NCBI GenBank assembly: GCA_002385605.1
Contig: DGDU01000044.1
Location: 1-14,230 of the forward strand
Direction: 5' to 3'
Length of the DNA: 14,230 bases
Source: Christensenella sp. UBA3944
GTDB lineage: Bacteria > Bacillota > Clostridia > Christensenellales > DTU072
Positions within the stretch are counted from its first letter, which is position 1. Every line of letters begins with the position of its first letter. The translations under genes were made by a program, and so were the position numbers. This document shows, piece after piece, positions 8,201 through 14,211 of this stretch. Below the pieces are notes generated by a model that worked only from the letters and a program-made list of their open reading frames with translations, was not told where the DNA came from and made no database searches.

Positions 8201-8749
8201 TTCGACCTTGGAGATTTCGTGGCTGGTGCGGAAGCCGTCGAAGAAGTGCAGGAAGGGAACCTTGGCCTTAAGAGTGGCAAGGTGCGAGACCAAAGCGAGG
8301 TCGTGCGCTTCCTGTACGGAGTTGGAAGCTATCATGGCAAAGCCGGTCTGACGGCAGGCCATAACATCCGAGTGGTCTCCGAATATGCTAAGGGCGTGGG
8401 TCGCCAGCGCGCGGGCCGAAACATGGAATACGCAGGGCAGAAGCTCGCCCGAAATCTTGTACATATTGGGTATCATGAGGAGAAGGCCCTGGCTCGCCGT
8501 ATAGGTGGTGGTGAGGGCGCCTCCGCTGAGAGCACCGTGAACGGCACCCGCCGCGCCTGCTTCCGACTGCATTTCGGCGACTCTTAGGGGCTGCCCGAAC
8601 ATGTTCTTAACGCCCTTGGCTGCCCACTCGTCGGCGTACTCCGCCATGTTGGAAGAGGGGGTTATGGGGTAAATCGCGGCCACTTCGCTGAACGCGTAGG
8701 CCACATAAGACGCGGCATAATTGCCGTCGATTGTCATTTTTTTGCTCAT
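5243..8749 (-). CDS. nifJ: Pyruvate:ferredoxin (flavodoxin) oxidoreductase, single-chain
   Basis: It oxidises pyruvate with CoA to acetyl-CoA and CO2, reducing ferredoxin or flavodoxin; this is the central pyruvate-cleaving step of anaerobes. The 1168 residues contain all domains of homodimeric PFOR. Residues 1-250 are the pyruvate-binding domain, with YPITPSS (Thr30), QSEAGA (Glu63) and SARALATHA (Arg113). The CoA-binding and gamma domains follow, with GLGSDGTVGANKNSIKIIG at 419-437. The two-cluster ferredoxin domain has CIQCNQCSYVCP (684-695) and CTGCGSCVNVCP (738-749). CAGCG (805-809) and Cys833 belong to the third cluster. Thiamine diphosphate and magnesium are bound by GDGWAYDIGYGG (962-973) and the YSNTGGQ loop (994-1000). 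An extra Cys-rich stretch lies at 933-951. GGAGG six bases before the ATG fixes the start. It is a single-gene unit with its own promoter and terminator. Confidence 0.98.
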   Translation of the reverse strand: MSKKMTIDGNYAASYVAYAFSEVAAIYPITPSSNMAEYADEWAAKGVKNMFGQPLRVAEMQSEAGAAGAVHGALSGGALTTTYTASQGLLLMIPNMYKISGELLPCVFHVSARALATHALSIFGDHSDVMACRQTGFAMIASNSVQEAHDLALVSHLATLKAKVPFLHFFDGFRTSHEISKVEVLDYEEMKKLVDMKDIEDFRSRALNPEHPIQKGTAQNPDIYFQNREAANNYYAATPAIVKECMQKVYEATGRKYNLFDYVGAPDAEKVIIMMGSGAEACEETVNYLLARGQKVGLVKVRLYRPFSVKDFADAVPASAKYITVLDRTKEPGSPGEPLYLDVVTALADRDVTILGGRYGLGSKEFNPSMVNAVYKNMGGANKTGFTIGITDDVSGTSLTVDEFINTVPEGTISCKFYGLGSDGTVGANKNSIKIIGDHTDKYAQGYFVYDSKKSGGITISHLRFGDKPIQSSYLIDQADFVACHAPSYLYRYDMLADIKEGGTFLINSIWEPEEMDKELPAAVKNAIARKRLKFYTLDGNKVITSIGATKGVNTVMQAAFFKLANIIPYADAEKYIKDAIKKTYGKKGDAIVNMNYAAVDGAIANLKEVKYPESWATTTEGAPLIEVQGDDYINNVVNPILKQEGDKLPVSAFNPDGTVPVGTTKYEKRGIAINVPRWKIENCIQCNQCSYVCPHAVIRPVLATPDQLANKPEGFLTKPATGFKGYEFRQQVSPYDCTGCGSCVNVCPAKGKALEMIPVAEAIKEEAANAEYAFSLPETDKVYNTNSVKGSQFSRPLFEFSGACAGCGETPYIKLVTQLFGDRMIIANATGCSSIYGGSAPTCPYTTNTKGQGPAWANSLFEDNAEFGYGINLAYTQRRNKLAENIAALAAKYEAAGNAEGKAACDAWLAAMDDGEASKEASANLLKVVESCTCDECADLCKAIIDAKDCLVKKSIWIFGGDGWAYDIGYGGLDHVLAMNEDVNILVLDTEVYSNTGGQSSKATPTGSIAKFASSGKRTKKKDLGLMAMSYGYVYVAQVSMGANQAQLLKAIKEAEAYKGPSLIIAYSTCINHGVDMSNPMAEMKKAVECGYWTLYRYNPALAKEGKNPFVLDSKEPAGGYKDFLKGEIRYASLIKQNPDVAESLFERNEKEALEKYQNYKYLADKQ

Positions 8750-8783
8750 GTATAACCTCCGATTAAGTATATAATTCTTTCGC

Positions 8784-8804
8784 TTGTTAGTATCTATTTA
8801 ACAA
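8784..8804. promoter_or_regulatory. Inverted repeat TTGTTA-N9-TAACAA at the nifJ transcription start
   Basis: The six-base arms are perfect (8784-8789 and 8799-8804) and lie at the start of the predicted nifJ transcript, between -10 box and ribosome site. The half-sites equal those of the NADH-sensing repressor Rex (TTGTTAA-N4-TTAACAA), but the centre is three bases longer than the Rex consensus, so Rex binding is only a possibility. Confidence 0.3.
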
Positions 8805-8812
8805 CCGAAACT

Positions 8813-8842
8813 ATTATACAAGCATTGGCTCCCATAAGTCAA
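8813..8842 (-). promoter_or_regulatory. Promoter of nifJ
   Basis: On the minus strand TTGACT (8842-8837), an 18-base spacer and a perfect TATAAT (8818-8813) predict a start near 8806 and a leader of about 57 bases ending in CGGAGG before the ATG at 8749. Confidence 0.8.
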
Positions 8843-8864
8843 CAAATATGCCCCATAGTATGGG
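8831..8864. promoter_or_regulatory. CCCATA repeats overlapping and upstream of the nifJ promoter
   Basis: CCCATA occurs at 8831-8836, filling the promoter spacer next to the -35 box, and again at 8852-8857, exactly 21 bases (two helical turns) away. The second copy is half of a perfect 13-base palindrome CCCATA-G-TATGGG (8852-8864). This looks like a two-site operator for an unidentified regulator in the nifJ/phosphodiesterase divergent region. Confidence 0.4.
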
Positions 8865-8951
8865 CTAAAATTAAATGTAAATGGCGGGCTTCCCCGAAAT
8901 TTTTATGGATAAAATCTAAAAAACAACTATTTTTTCGGGACGGATTTGATG

Positions 8952-8957
8952 TATAAT
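8952..8957 (+). promoter_or_regulatory. -10 box of the phosphodiesterase gene
   Basis: TATAAT at 8952-8957 is 41 bases before the ATG at 8999, and a strong ribosome site follows (AAGGAGG, 8988-8994). The sequence 17 bases upstream is only T-rich (ATTTTT), so the -35 box is poor. An alternative reading, TTGATG (8946-8951), a 17-base spacer and TAATTT (8969-8974), cannot be excluded. Confidence 0.45.
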
Positions 8958-8998
8958 ATACAAAACAATAATTTAGTTCTATTAGGAAAGGAGGAAAA

Positions 8999-9952
8999 AT
9001 GAATACCCAACTTATCAAGCGCAGAGCATTGGCCGCGACCTGCATTATAGTATTGCTAGCTGTTCTTGTCGGCATTGTTTCGTGGGCAGGCTCCTATTAT
9101 CCCGCTTACAACAAAGACTCCAAAAACCATCTCGAAAGGCTCAGGGTCATCGATATCTACGAAAACCCGCTGGGCGAAGCTATCCCCCAGACCGTAGTTT
9201 ACGGGCTGATAAAAGACCACTTCGCCAACGCCGAAAAGACCCCCAAGCTTCTGTTTATAGGCTACGACGGCGCGTACGCCCTTTTGCCCGCGCTTAATTA
9301 CGGCGATCCCGACAGCGCCATTTCGGCGGTTGCGGCAGAAGGCGGGCTGTACCTTACATACTGCGGCGGGGCAACCAAGGGCGCGCAGGATACCTCGACT
9401 GCTCCCGGTTGGGCCGCCACATTTACTGGCGTTTGGGCTACCGAAAACGGCGTTTACAGCAACCTTTACACGCTAAACAAAAAAACCGAGAGCATAATCT
9501 ATCAGCTTGGCAAGCAGGGCAAAAAGACTTCCTTTTCGACAATCTGGGGGCCTCACTTCACCCGCACCTACAAGAACGAGGTAGCCGCGGCGAAGGCAAA
9601 CAACTATCCCATCGAATATATTCTCAATAAAGATGACGACGCCTCGGTAGATTCGATGCTCGCGAAAATAAACGCCGGCTACGACGCAATATTCGGTATA
9701 TTAGAGTACACCGACAGAAACGGGCACGGCACGGGCTTCTCCATCGACAATCCCAAATATGTCAACGGCTATCTCGAGGGCGAGAAGCAGGCGCTAAAGC
9801 TTATTGACGCCGTAAAGGCGAGGGAAACCTACGAGCAGGAGGATTGGCTTATAATCATAACCTCCGACCACGGCGGCTACGGCACCTCCCACGGCAGCCC
9901 CTCGCCCATGGAAACATACATATTCCTTGCCACCAACAAAAAACTTCCTTAA
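8999..9952 (+). CDS. Membrane-anchored alkaline-phosphatase-superfamily phosphodiesterase
   Basis: The 317 residues belong to the type I phosphodiesterase/nucleotide pyrophosphatase branch of the alkaline phosphatase superfamily. Residues 10-30 are a hydrophobic signal anchor after a KRR positive patch, without a lipobox, so the catalytic domain should face outside. The two-zinc site can be traced fully: Asp90 in FIGYDGA, the nucleophile Thr134 in STAPGW followed by TFTGVW as in NPP enzymes, Asp239 and His243 in YTDRNGHGTG, Asp290-His291 in TSDHGG, and His298 in GTSHGS. Substrate is unknown: nucleotides, phosphodiester lipids or glycerophosphodiesters are possible. At 317 residues it is compact for the family. 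AAGGAGG four bases before the ATG supports the start. The gene is divergent from nifJ and ends in tandem stops and a terminator. Confidence 0.88.
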   Translation: MNTQLIKRRALAATCIIVLLAVLVGIVSWAGSYYPAYNKDSKNHLERLRVIDIYENPLGEAIPQTVVYGLIKDHFANAEKTPKLLFIGYDGAYALLPALNYGDPDSAISAVAAEGGLYLTYCGGATKGAQDTSTAPGWAATFTGVWATENGVYSNLYTLNKKTESIIYQLGKQGKKTSFSTIWGPHFTRTYKNEVAAAKANNYPIEYILNKDDDASVDSMLAKINAGYDAIFGILEYTDRNGHGTGFSIDNPKYVNGYLEGEKQALKLIDAVKARETYEQEDWLIIITSDHGGYGTSHGSPSPMETYIFLATNKKLP

Positions 9953-9986
9953 TAAATAAAATATGACTGTATTTATCGCAACGCAA

Positions 9987-10009
9987 AAAGGGTTCTTAAA
10001 GAGCCCTTT
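9987..10009 (+). terminator. Rho-independent terminator of the phosphodiesterase gene
   Basis: AAAGGGTTCT (9987-9996) pairs with AGAGCCCTTT (10000-10009), with one T-G pair, around a three-base loop. The T residues at the end of the stem continue as CGTTGTTT. It lies 34 bases after the stop codon. Confidence 0.8.
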
Positions 10010-10034
10010 CGTTGTTTGCGGGGTAAATATGATG

Positions 10035-10063
10035 TTGTAATAATACTTATAATATGCTATCAT
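10035..10063 (+). promoter_or_regulatory. Promoter of the glutaminase-like gene
   Basis: TTGTAA (10035-10040), a 17-base spacer and TATCAT (10058-10063), with TGC directly before the -10 box, form an extended -10 promoter starting near 10070. The -10 region ATATGCTATCAT differs by one base from that of the lipoprotein promoter at 530-558. A second TATAAT at 10048-10053 lacks a fitting -35 box. Confidence 0.65.
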
Positions 10064-10076
10064 TTATAAGGAAAAA

Positions 10077-10097
10077 ATGAGTGGAGTAAAAGTATGA
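10077..10097 (+). CDS. Possible six-residue leader peptide overlapping the glutaminase-like start
   Basis: ATG at 10077 follows AAGGA and opens the frame MSGVKV, whose TGA (10095-10097) overlaps the ATG of the next gene as ATGA. The overlap is the form used for translational coupling. Against it, the predicted transcript start (about 10070) would remove part of the AAGGA, and the main gene has its own GGAG at 10083-10086. Chance is quite possible. Confidence 0.2.
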   Translation: MSGVKV

Positions 10098-12112
10098 GAG
10101 AATTAAGGCTTCCCGCGTATCCTGTCATTACGATAGACCCTTTGTTTTCGATATGGAGCACCAGCCAGAAGCTTTATGAGGGCGATACCAAGATGTGGAC
10201 GGGGGCTCTCAAGCCCATAAACGGCAATATTATCGTCGACGGTGAGGCAAAGCGGTTTATGGGGCTCGGGGGCGCCAAAGAGGTTATCCCTCAAAAAAAG
10301 GTCGAGATCGGGCTTGCTTCCACAAGATATACCTTCGAGGACAAAAAGGTGAGGCTGAAGGTGACCTTCACCTCGCCTTTGCTTATAAACGACCTTAAGC
10401 TTGCCTCGAGGCCTGCGTCCTACATCGATATCTCGGTGGAAAGCGTAGACGGCAAAGAGCACGAAACGCAGGTTTTTATTGAATTAAGCGAAAAACTTGC
10501 GTATAAAGGCGCGAAAAAACTAACAAAAGCCGGCGTTTTGCCCTTCCCCGAAGGCAAGATAGCCTATCTGGGGCGGGTAATACAAAATTCGCTTTCGGAA
10601 GCTGGCGACTATAAAGAAATTAACTGGGGCTGGCTGTATCTCGCGGGCAAGTCGCGTATCTTCGTCGGCTCCGACGGCTGCAAATATCTTAAGAGCGATA
10701 AAGCGGGCGGCAAATTCCGCAAGGCGCTCGTATCTGAGAAAAACGGCGTTGTCACCCCCGAAACCCCCCTGAATTATTACATAGTTGTAGGCTACGACGA
10801 CAACTACTCCATAAATTACTTCGGGCAGTTCAAGATGGGCTATTGGAAAACCGCCTATCACGACATCGTTTACGCCGTAAAAGAGAGCGTGGCGGGGCAC
10901 GACGAGGTGATGAAAGCCTGCCGCAGGGCAGAAGAAGAGCTTATGGCGAAAGCCGAAGGGCTGGGAGAGGATTACATCTCGATTCTGTTTGCCGCGTACA
11001 GGCAGGTAATGGCTGCGGGAAAGATAATTCTCGAAAAGGACGATCCCGTATTGATTTCAAAGGAGTGCGGCTCCAACGGTTGTGCCGCGACGGTGGATGT
11101 TTCCTACCCTTCGTCTCCGTTGTTCCTTTTGGGAAACCCCGTTCTCGTAAAGGCGATGCTTATACCGATATTTAAGTTTGCCCGAATGAGGGTGTGGCGG
11201 TACGACTTCGCGCCGCACGACGCAGGCGTTTACCCATATGTAATAGGGCAGGTTTACGGCGCGCAGGGCAGGTTTGTGGTAAAGCACAGGCACAATTTCT
11301 TCAAAAAATACCTATTTAATTGTTACAGCGGTAACATTTACAGGTATTCCTCGCAAATGCCCGTTGAGGAGTGCGGCAATATGCTTATTATGAGCGCGGC
11401 GTACTTTAACGAGAGCGGCGACTTCAGATTCCTTAGGGAAAACGCCGACCTTTTAAGCAAGTGGGCGGATTATCTTGTCTCCTGCGGGATTATGCTCGAG
11501 AATCAGCTATCGACGGACGATTTCGGCGGAAGGCTCGAAAACAATGTAAACCTCGCCATAAAGAGCGTTATAGCCATCGCCCTTTGGGGAAGGATGCTAA
11601 ATCAGATACAGCCCGGCGAGGGCAAAACTTATCTCGAGACGGCGGCGTCCTTCGCAAAAGACCTCGAGCTTCGCGCCGACACGGGCGACCATACCACCCT
11701 TACAATAGAGGACAGGGAGAGCTGGAGCCTGAAATATAACCTCGTATGGGACAAGATTTTCGGGCTTAACCTGTTCAGCAAGGGTATGTACGAAAGGGAA
11801 GTCGCGTTTTATAAGAGGCGCCTCAATAAATACGGCGTGCCCCTCGATTCCCGCAAGGCCTACACCAAGTCCGACTGGCTTATCTGGGCTGCCTGCTTAG
11901 ATGACACGGGAGAGGCAATAAAGCTGTTCTCCAAGGCGATCGCAGATATGCTTAGGGATTCCCTAACCCCCGTGCCCTTCGGCGACTGGTACGACACCTT
12001 GAGCGCCGAGGCCATACAATTTAGGCACCGCACCGTGCAGGGCGGCCTCTGGATGCCTTTGTATATGAAGCATGTGCAAAGCGGCGAAGGCGGAAATTTC
12101 CTTATAGATTAA
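10094..12112 (+). CDS. Glutaminase A-like protein (DUF4965/DUF1793 type), cytoplasmic
   Basis: The 672 residues resemble the glutaminase A family known from fungal GtaA and many bacterial homologues. The N-terminal PAYPVITIDPLFSIW followed by MWTG (about residues 7-36) corresponds to the short entry domain, followed by a beta-sandwich to about residue 250. The catalytic helical-toroid part shows PHDAGVYP (374-381), comparable to the DHDLGTYPN region, and MPVEECGNMLIMSAAY (422-437), close to the MPVEESGNMLI hallmark. WYDT and a VQGG-W-MPLY end segment close the toroid. Relatives are mostly secreted, but no signal peptide is seen, so it should act inside the cell. Glutamine hydrolysis is an annotation inherited from few characterised members; the fold is also shared with glycoside hydrolases, so a carbohydrate substrate is possible. 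GGAG lies seven bases before the ATG. It is monocistronic. Confidence 0.82.
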   Translation: MRELRLPAYPVITIDPLFSIWSTSQKLYEGDTKMWTGALKPINGNIIVDGEAKRFMGLGGAKEVIPQKKVEIGLASTRYTFEDKKVRLKVTFTSPLLINDLKLASRPASYIDISVESVDGKEHETQVFIELSEKLAYKGAKKLTKAGVLPFPEGKIAYLGRVIQNSLSEAGDYKEINWGWLYLAGKSRIFVGSDGCKYLKSDKAGGKFRKALVSEKNGVVTPETPLNYYIVVGYDDNYSINYFGQFKMGYWKTAYHDIVYAVKESVAGHDEVMKACRRAEEELMAKAEGLGEDYISILFAAYRQVMAAGKIILEKDDPVLISKECGSNGCAATVDVSYPSSPLFLLGNPVLVKAMLIPIFKFARMRVWRYDFAPHDAGVYPYVIGQVYGAQGRFVVKHRHNFFKKYLFNCYSGNIYRYSSQMPVEECGNMLIMSAAYFNESGDFRFLRENADLLSKWADYLVSCGIMLENQLSTDDFGGRLENNVNLAIKSVIAIALWGRMLNQIQPGEGKTYLETAASFAKDLELRADTGDHTTLTIEDRESWSLKYNLVWDKIFGLNLFSKGMYEREVAFYKRRLNKYGVPLDSRKAYTKSDWLIWAACLDDTGEAIKLFSKAIADMLRDSLTPVPFGDWYDTLSAEAIQFRHRTVQGGLWMPLYMKHVQSGEGGNFLID

Positions 12113-12130
12113 AGCCTGAAGATAAAATAA

Positions 12131-12162
12131 GCGGGCCCGTTTTGGGCCCGCGTTTTGTTTTT
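12131..12162. terminator. Terminator between the convergent glutaminase-like and membrane-protein genes
   Basis: GCGGGCCC (12131-12138) and GCCCGC with GG before it (12144-12151) form a perfect eight-base stem around GTTTT, followed on the plus strand by GTTTTGTTTTTG. The minus-strand tail, TTATTTTATC, is also T-rich, so it may serve both genes. Confidence 0.85.
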
Positions 12163-12171
12163 GTATTTGTT

Positions 12172-13155
12172 TTATTTGGATCTCATTTGGTTGTTTCTTA
12201 CCATGCTTATCAGCTCGTCGGCGTACTGATAGTTGGAGAAGTTGAGGGAGGCCTCGTCATAGAGGAACACCGTTTCGTATTCGATTATCGATTTCATAAG
12301 GACTACGCCCTGCCCTTCCCAATGGTCTACGCTTAAGAAGTATTTGAAGTAGCCGTTGTCCCATATTTCTATGGTTTCGCGCATGTAGGTATAGTGGGCG
12401 TCGGCGGCGCCGCTGCTCTGCCTGAGGTTGGGCTGCGTCTTTGATGTCGTGAGAGGGTTGTCTACATCGAGGTCCAACACAAGGCGGTAATAGCCTTCGC
12501 TCTTCACATAGGTTACCTCGGCGTTCTTTATGGTTTCGGGCCTTATAAGCTGGTCGGTGTACTCGAAATCCTCGGTTTGCCCCGCGTGATATATGGGCTT
12601 GTCCTTTTGCTTGGCGTAATACAGGTTGTTCCAGTCGGCGTTATAGGTTACCGAGTTTTCGCCCAGCGTGAAGGTAGGCTCGAGGGTTTTTTCGGCGTAC
12701 ATATAGCCGATATCACCCGTGGTGAAGCAGCGCTCGGCGTACATCGTCGTATCCTTGGCCATAAAGCCCATCAGGGTGGCCACGGCAGGGTTGGTAACAA
12801 AGGAATAATCGAGATAAAGAAGGTCTGCGCCGTTTTTTACAAAATACCTGTGCCCGTACACGGGAAGCTTAATCGAACTCATTTGCATCGTCGTCGTGGA
12901 GTTTACCGAGTAGGCGGCGTTTTCGAGCTCCTTAAAATTCTTATTGGCGAGGGCGTAAAGCTCGTAGGCGAAGGTTTTTAGCTCCTCGGGGTCTTCGGGT
13001 ATGGTGAGATTAAGCTTTTCGCCGATATTCGGGCGGTTGCTTTGCTTCCTGCCGAAGTCGATTTCTCCCGTAAAGCTGAATACCGCCAGCGCCAGTGCCG
13101 CGGCGTTCGCCAATACCAATATAACGACAACAAGTATTTTGAGTACCTTGCGCAT
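12172..13155 (-). CDS. Membrane-anchored extracytoplasmic protein of unknown function
   Basis: I do not recognise a family. The start at 13155 is chosen over an upstream in-frame ATG at 13212 because GGGAGAGGAGAG directly precedes it, the N terminus becomes a typical signal anchor (MRKVLK, then hydrophobic residues about 5-28), and the predicted promoter lies between the two ATGs. The 327-residue product has no lipobox. The outside part begins with a flexible segment, then a helix rich in Leu and Ala (EELKTFAYELYALANKNFKE), then alternating polar and hydrophobic strands rich in Tyr and Thr, ending RNNQMRSK. The helix-then-antiparallel-strand pattern recalls LolA/LppX-type lipid-binding folds, but this is a weak impression. 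It is the only gene of its unit, downstream of the R-M operon on the same strand. Confidence 0.8.
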   Translation of the reverse strand: MRKVLKILVVVILVLANAAALALAVFSFTGEIDFGRKQSNRPNIGEKLNLTIPEDPEELKTFAYELYALANKNFKELENAAYSVNSTTTMQMSSIKLPVYGHRYFVKNGADLLYLDYSFVTNPAVATLMGFMAKDTTMYAERCFTTGDIGYMYAEKTLEPTFTLGENSVTYNADWNNLYYAKQKDKPIYHAGQTEDFEYTDQLIRPETIKNAEVTYVKSEGYYRLVLDLDVDNPLTTSKTQPNLRQSSGAADAHYTYMRETIEIWDNGYFKYFLSVDHWEGQGVVLMKSIIEYETVFLYDEASLNFSNYQYADELISMVRNNQMRSK

Positions 13156-13183
13156 CTCTCCTCTCCCTATAAAAACTGTTACT

Positions 13184-13212
13184 ATTCTAAAACATTTTTT
13201 GATGTTTGGCAA
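13184..13212 (-). promoter_or_regulatory. Promoter of the membrane-protein gene with an inverted repeat in its spacer
   Basis: On the minus strand TTGCCA (13212-13207), a 17-base spacer and TAGAAT (13189-13184) precede the ATG at 13155 by 28 bases. AAACAT (13190-13195 in plus-strand sense) and ATGTTT (13202-13207) form a perfect inverted repeat that fills the spacer, a position from which a bound repressor would block polymerase. The promoter begins 10 bases after the methyltransferase stop, with no terminator between. Confidence 0.6.
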
Positions 13213-13221
13213 TAGTGAACA

Positions 13222-13962
13222 TCAAGGCTTTTTAAATACGAATAAATACTCGTGAGCTAATAGTAAAAAATTATGTTTTATGCTGTTAGATTTCCAAAAC
13301 TCAGTAAATTTGCAATTATGCTGCTCTTTTATGACTATTTCTTTCGTTTTGAATCCCGAAAGCTCGAAAATCCGCATTGCTTCGAAAGCGAGAGGCTGAA
13401 CCATGCCTTTTATACGCATGTCTCCCATAAGTATTACGCAGAATTTACCCTTTTTCAGGACACGAAAACACTCATCTGCTACCTTGCCCATTTCGGCAAG
13501 GAAGGGCTTAATCTTCAGATGAGATAAATCGCCTTCTATGTTTTCACTGTACTGAATAATATTGGCATAGGGCGGATGAGTGCAAATAAGGTCTATCGAT
13601 TGATCGGCTATTCGGGAAAGGTTTCTCGCGTCTCCCTGATAAACTTCTATTTTTGTCGTATTCGGGAAATCAAACTCAAGTTTTCTTTTGGATATCTCAA
13701 CGGCCTTGGGGTTAATATCGATACCTACAGCATTTCTGTTTAGAAGCTTCGCTTCAATCAATGTAGTACCCCCGCCCGCAAATTGATCAAGTACAATATC
13801 CTTTTCTTTTGAATAGCGCAAGATTACATTTCGTGGTATATAAGGCGACCAGTTCCCGCGATATTTTGCATCGTGTGTTGCCCACTTGCCTCTTTCAGGA
13901 AAGCTCCAGACGGTATTTGTTTGCAGTTCAAAATTATCGGGCTGTAAAGGCGTTTTTTTCAT
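13222..13962 (-). CDS. DNA (adenine-N6 or cytosine-N4) methyltransferase of a type II R-M system
   Basis: It should methylate the amino group of adenine or cytosine in the recognition site, using S-adenosylmethionine, protecting host DNA from the partner nuclease. The 246 residues show the motif order X-I-IV. An N-terminal block holds VWSFPERGKWATH and YRGNWSPYIPRN (18-45). Motif I is DQFAGGGTT (59-67), motif II is GIDINP (80-85), and motif IV is THPPY (128-132). The first motif IV residue is His rather than the usual Asp, Asn or Ser. No separate target-recognition domain is obvious and the protein is short. Its ATG overlaps the endonuclease stop as ATGA, so translation is coupled. The stretch is visibly AT-richer than the neighbouring genes, consistent with horizontal transfer. 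Base specificity and site cannot be read from the sequence. Confidence 0.88.
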   Translation of the reverse strand: MKKTPLQPDNFELQTNTVWSFPERGKWATHDAKYRGNWSPYIPRNVILRYSKEKDIVLDQFAGGGTTLIEAKLLNRNAVGIDINPKAVEISKRKLEFDFPNTTKIEVYQGDARNLSRIADQSIDLICTHPPYANIIQYSENIEGDLSHLKIKPFLAEMGKVADECFRVLKKGKFCVILMGDMRIKGMVQPLAFEAMRIFELSGFKTKEIVIKEQHNCKFTEFWKSNSIKHNFLLLAHEYLFVFKKP

Positions 13963-14211
13963 ATAAACAACTTAGACATTATGCCTTTTTCGAGGTCATT
14001 TATGCAATAAATGTGTTCCATTACATCGAATGTTTCTTCCAAATTATGACGTGCAGAAAGCCACCCCTTACCATCTGTAAACCACACAAAGGCAAAGCCA
14101 TCGATTTCTTTTGCTTCCAACGCAATAGTTTTGTAACTTCTTGCGGTTTCATTAAGTTTTGAACCTTGACTTGAATAGAAATTCGCTTCAACAGCGTAAA
14201 CGGTTTTATCT
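13959..14211 (-). CDS. Type II restriction endonuclease, DpnII/MboI family, C-terminal part
   Basis: Only the last 83-84 residues are present; the 5' part is lost at the contig end. Read from DKTVYAVEANFY, the fragment contains the C-terminal block of DpnII/MboI-family nucleases: NFY-x4-GSKLNETARSYK, then GFAFVWFTDGKGW, then SARHNLEETF and HIYCINDLEKG. The family is PD-(D/E)xK-like and MboI/DpnII cut at GATC; the Glu in YAVEANFY is a candidate catalytic residue, but other active-site residues are missing from view. The apparent ATG and the residues MCIRD come from adapter sequence (14212-14230) and are not biological. It is upstream of the methyltransferase in the same operon, overlapping it by four bases. 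GATC as target is inferred from the family only. Confidence 0.82.

Noticed and set aside
5750..8587. A 945-codon open frame on the plus strand antisense to nifJ
   Set aside because: It is an exact shadow of the PFOR gene, caused by its codon use; the translation is low-complexity Gly/Val/Ala-rich without domains, and no ribosome site or promoter fits.
8881..8915. Small hairpin CGGGCTTCCCCG followed by T5 upstream of the phosphodiesterase gene as a terminator or attenuator
   Set aside because: The stem has only four base pairs and lies upstream of the predicted -10 box, so it is unlikely to be in the transcript or to terminate anything.
13156..13212. Longer N terminus of the membrane protein starting at 13212
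   Set aside because: It would place the promoter inside the coding region, lacks a ribosome site, and puts 19 extra residues ahead of a normal signal anchor.
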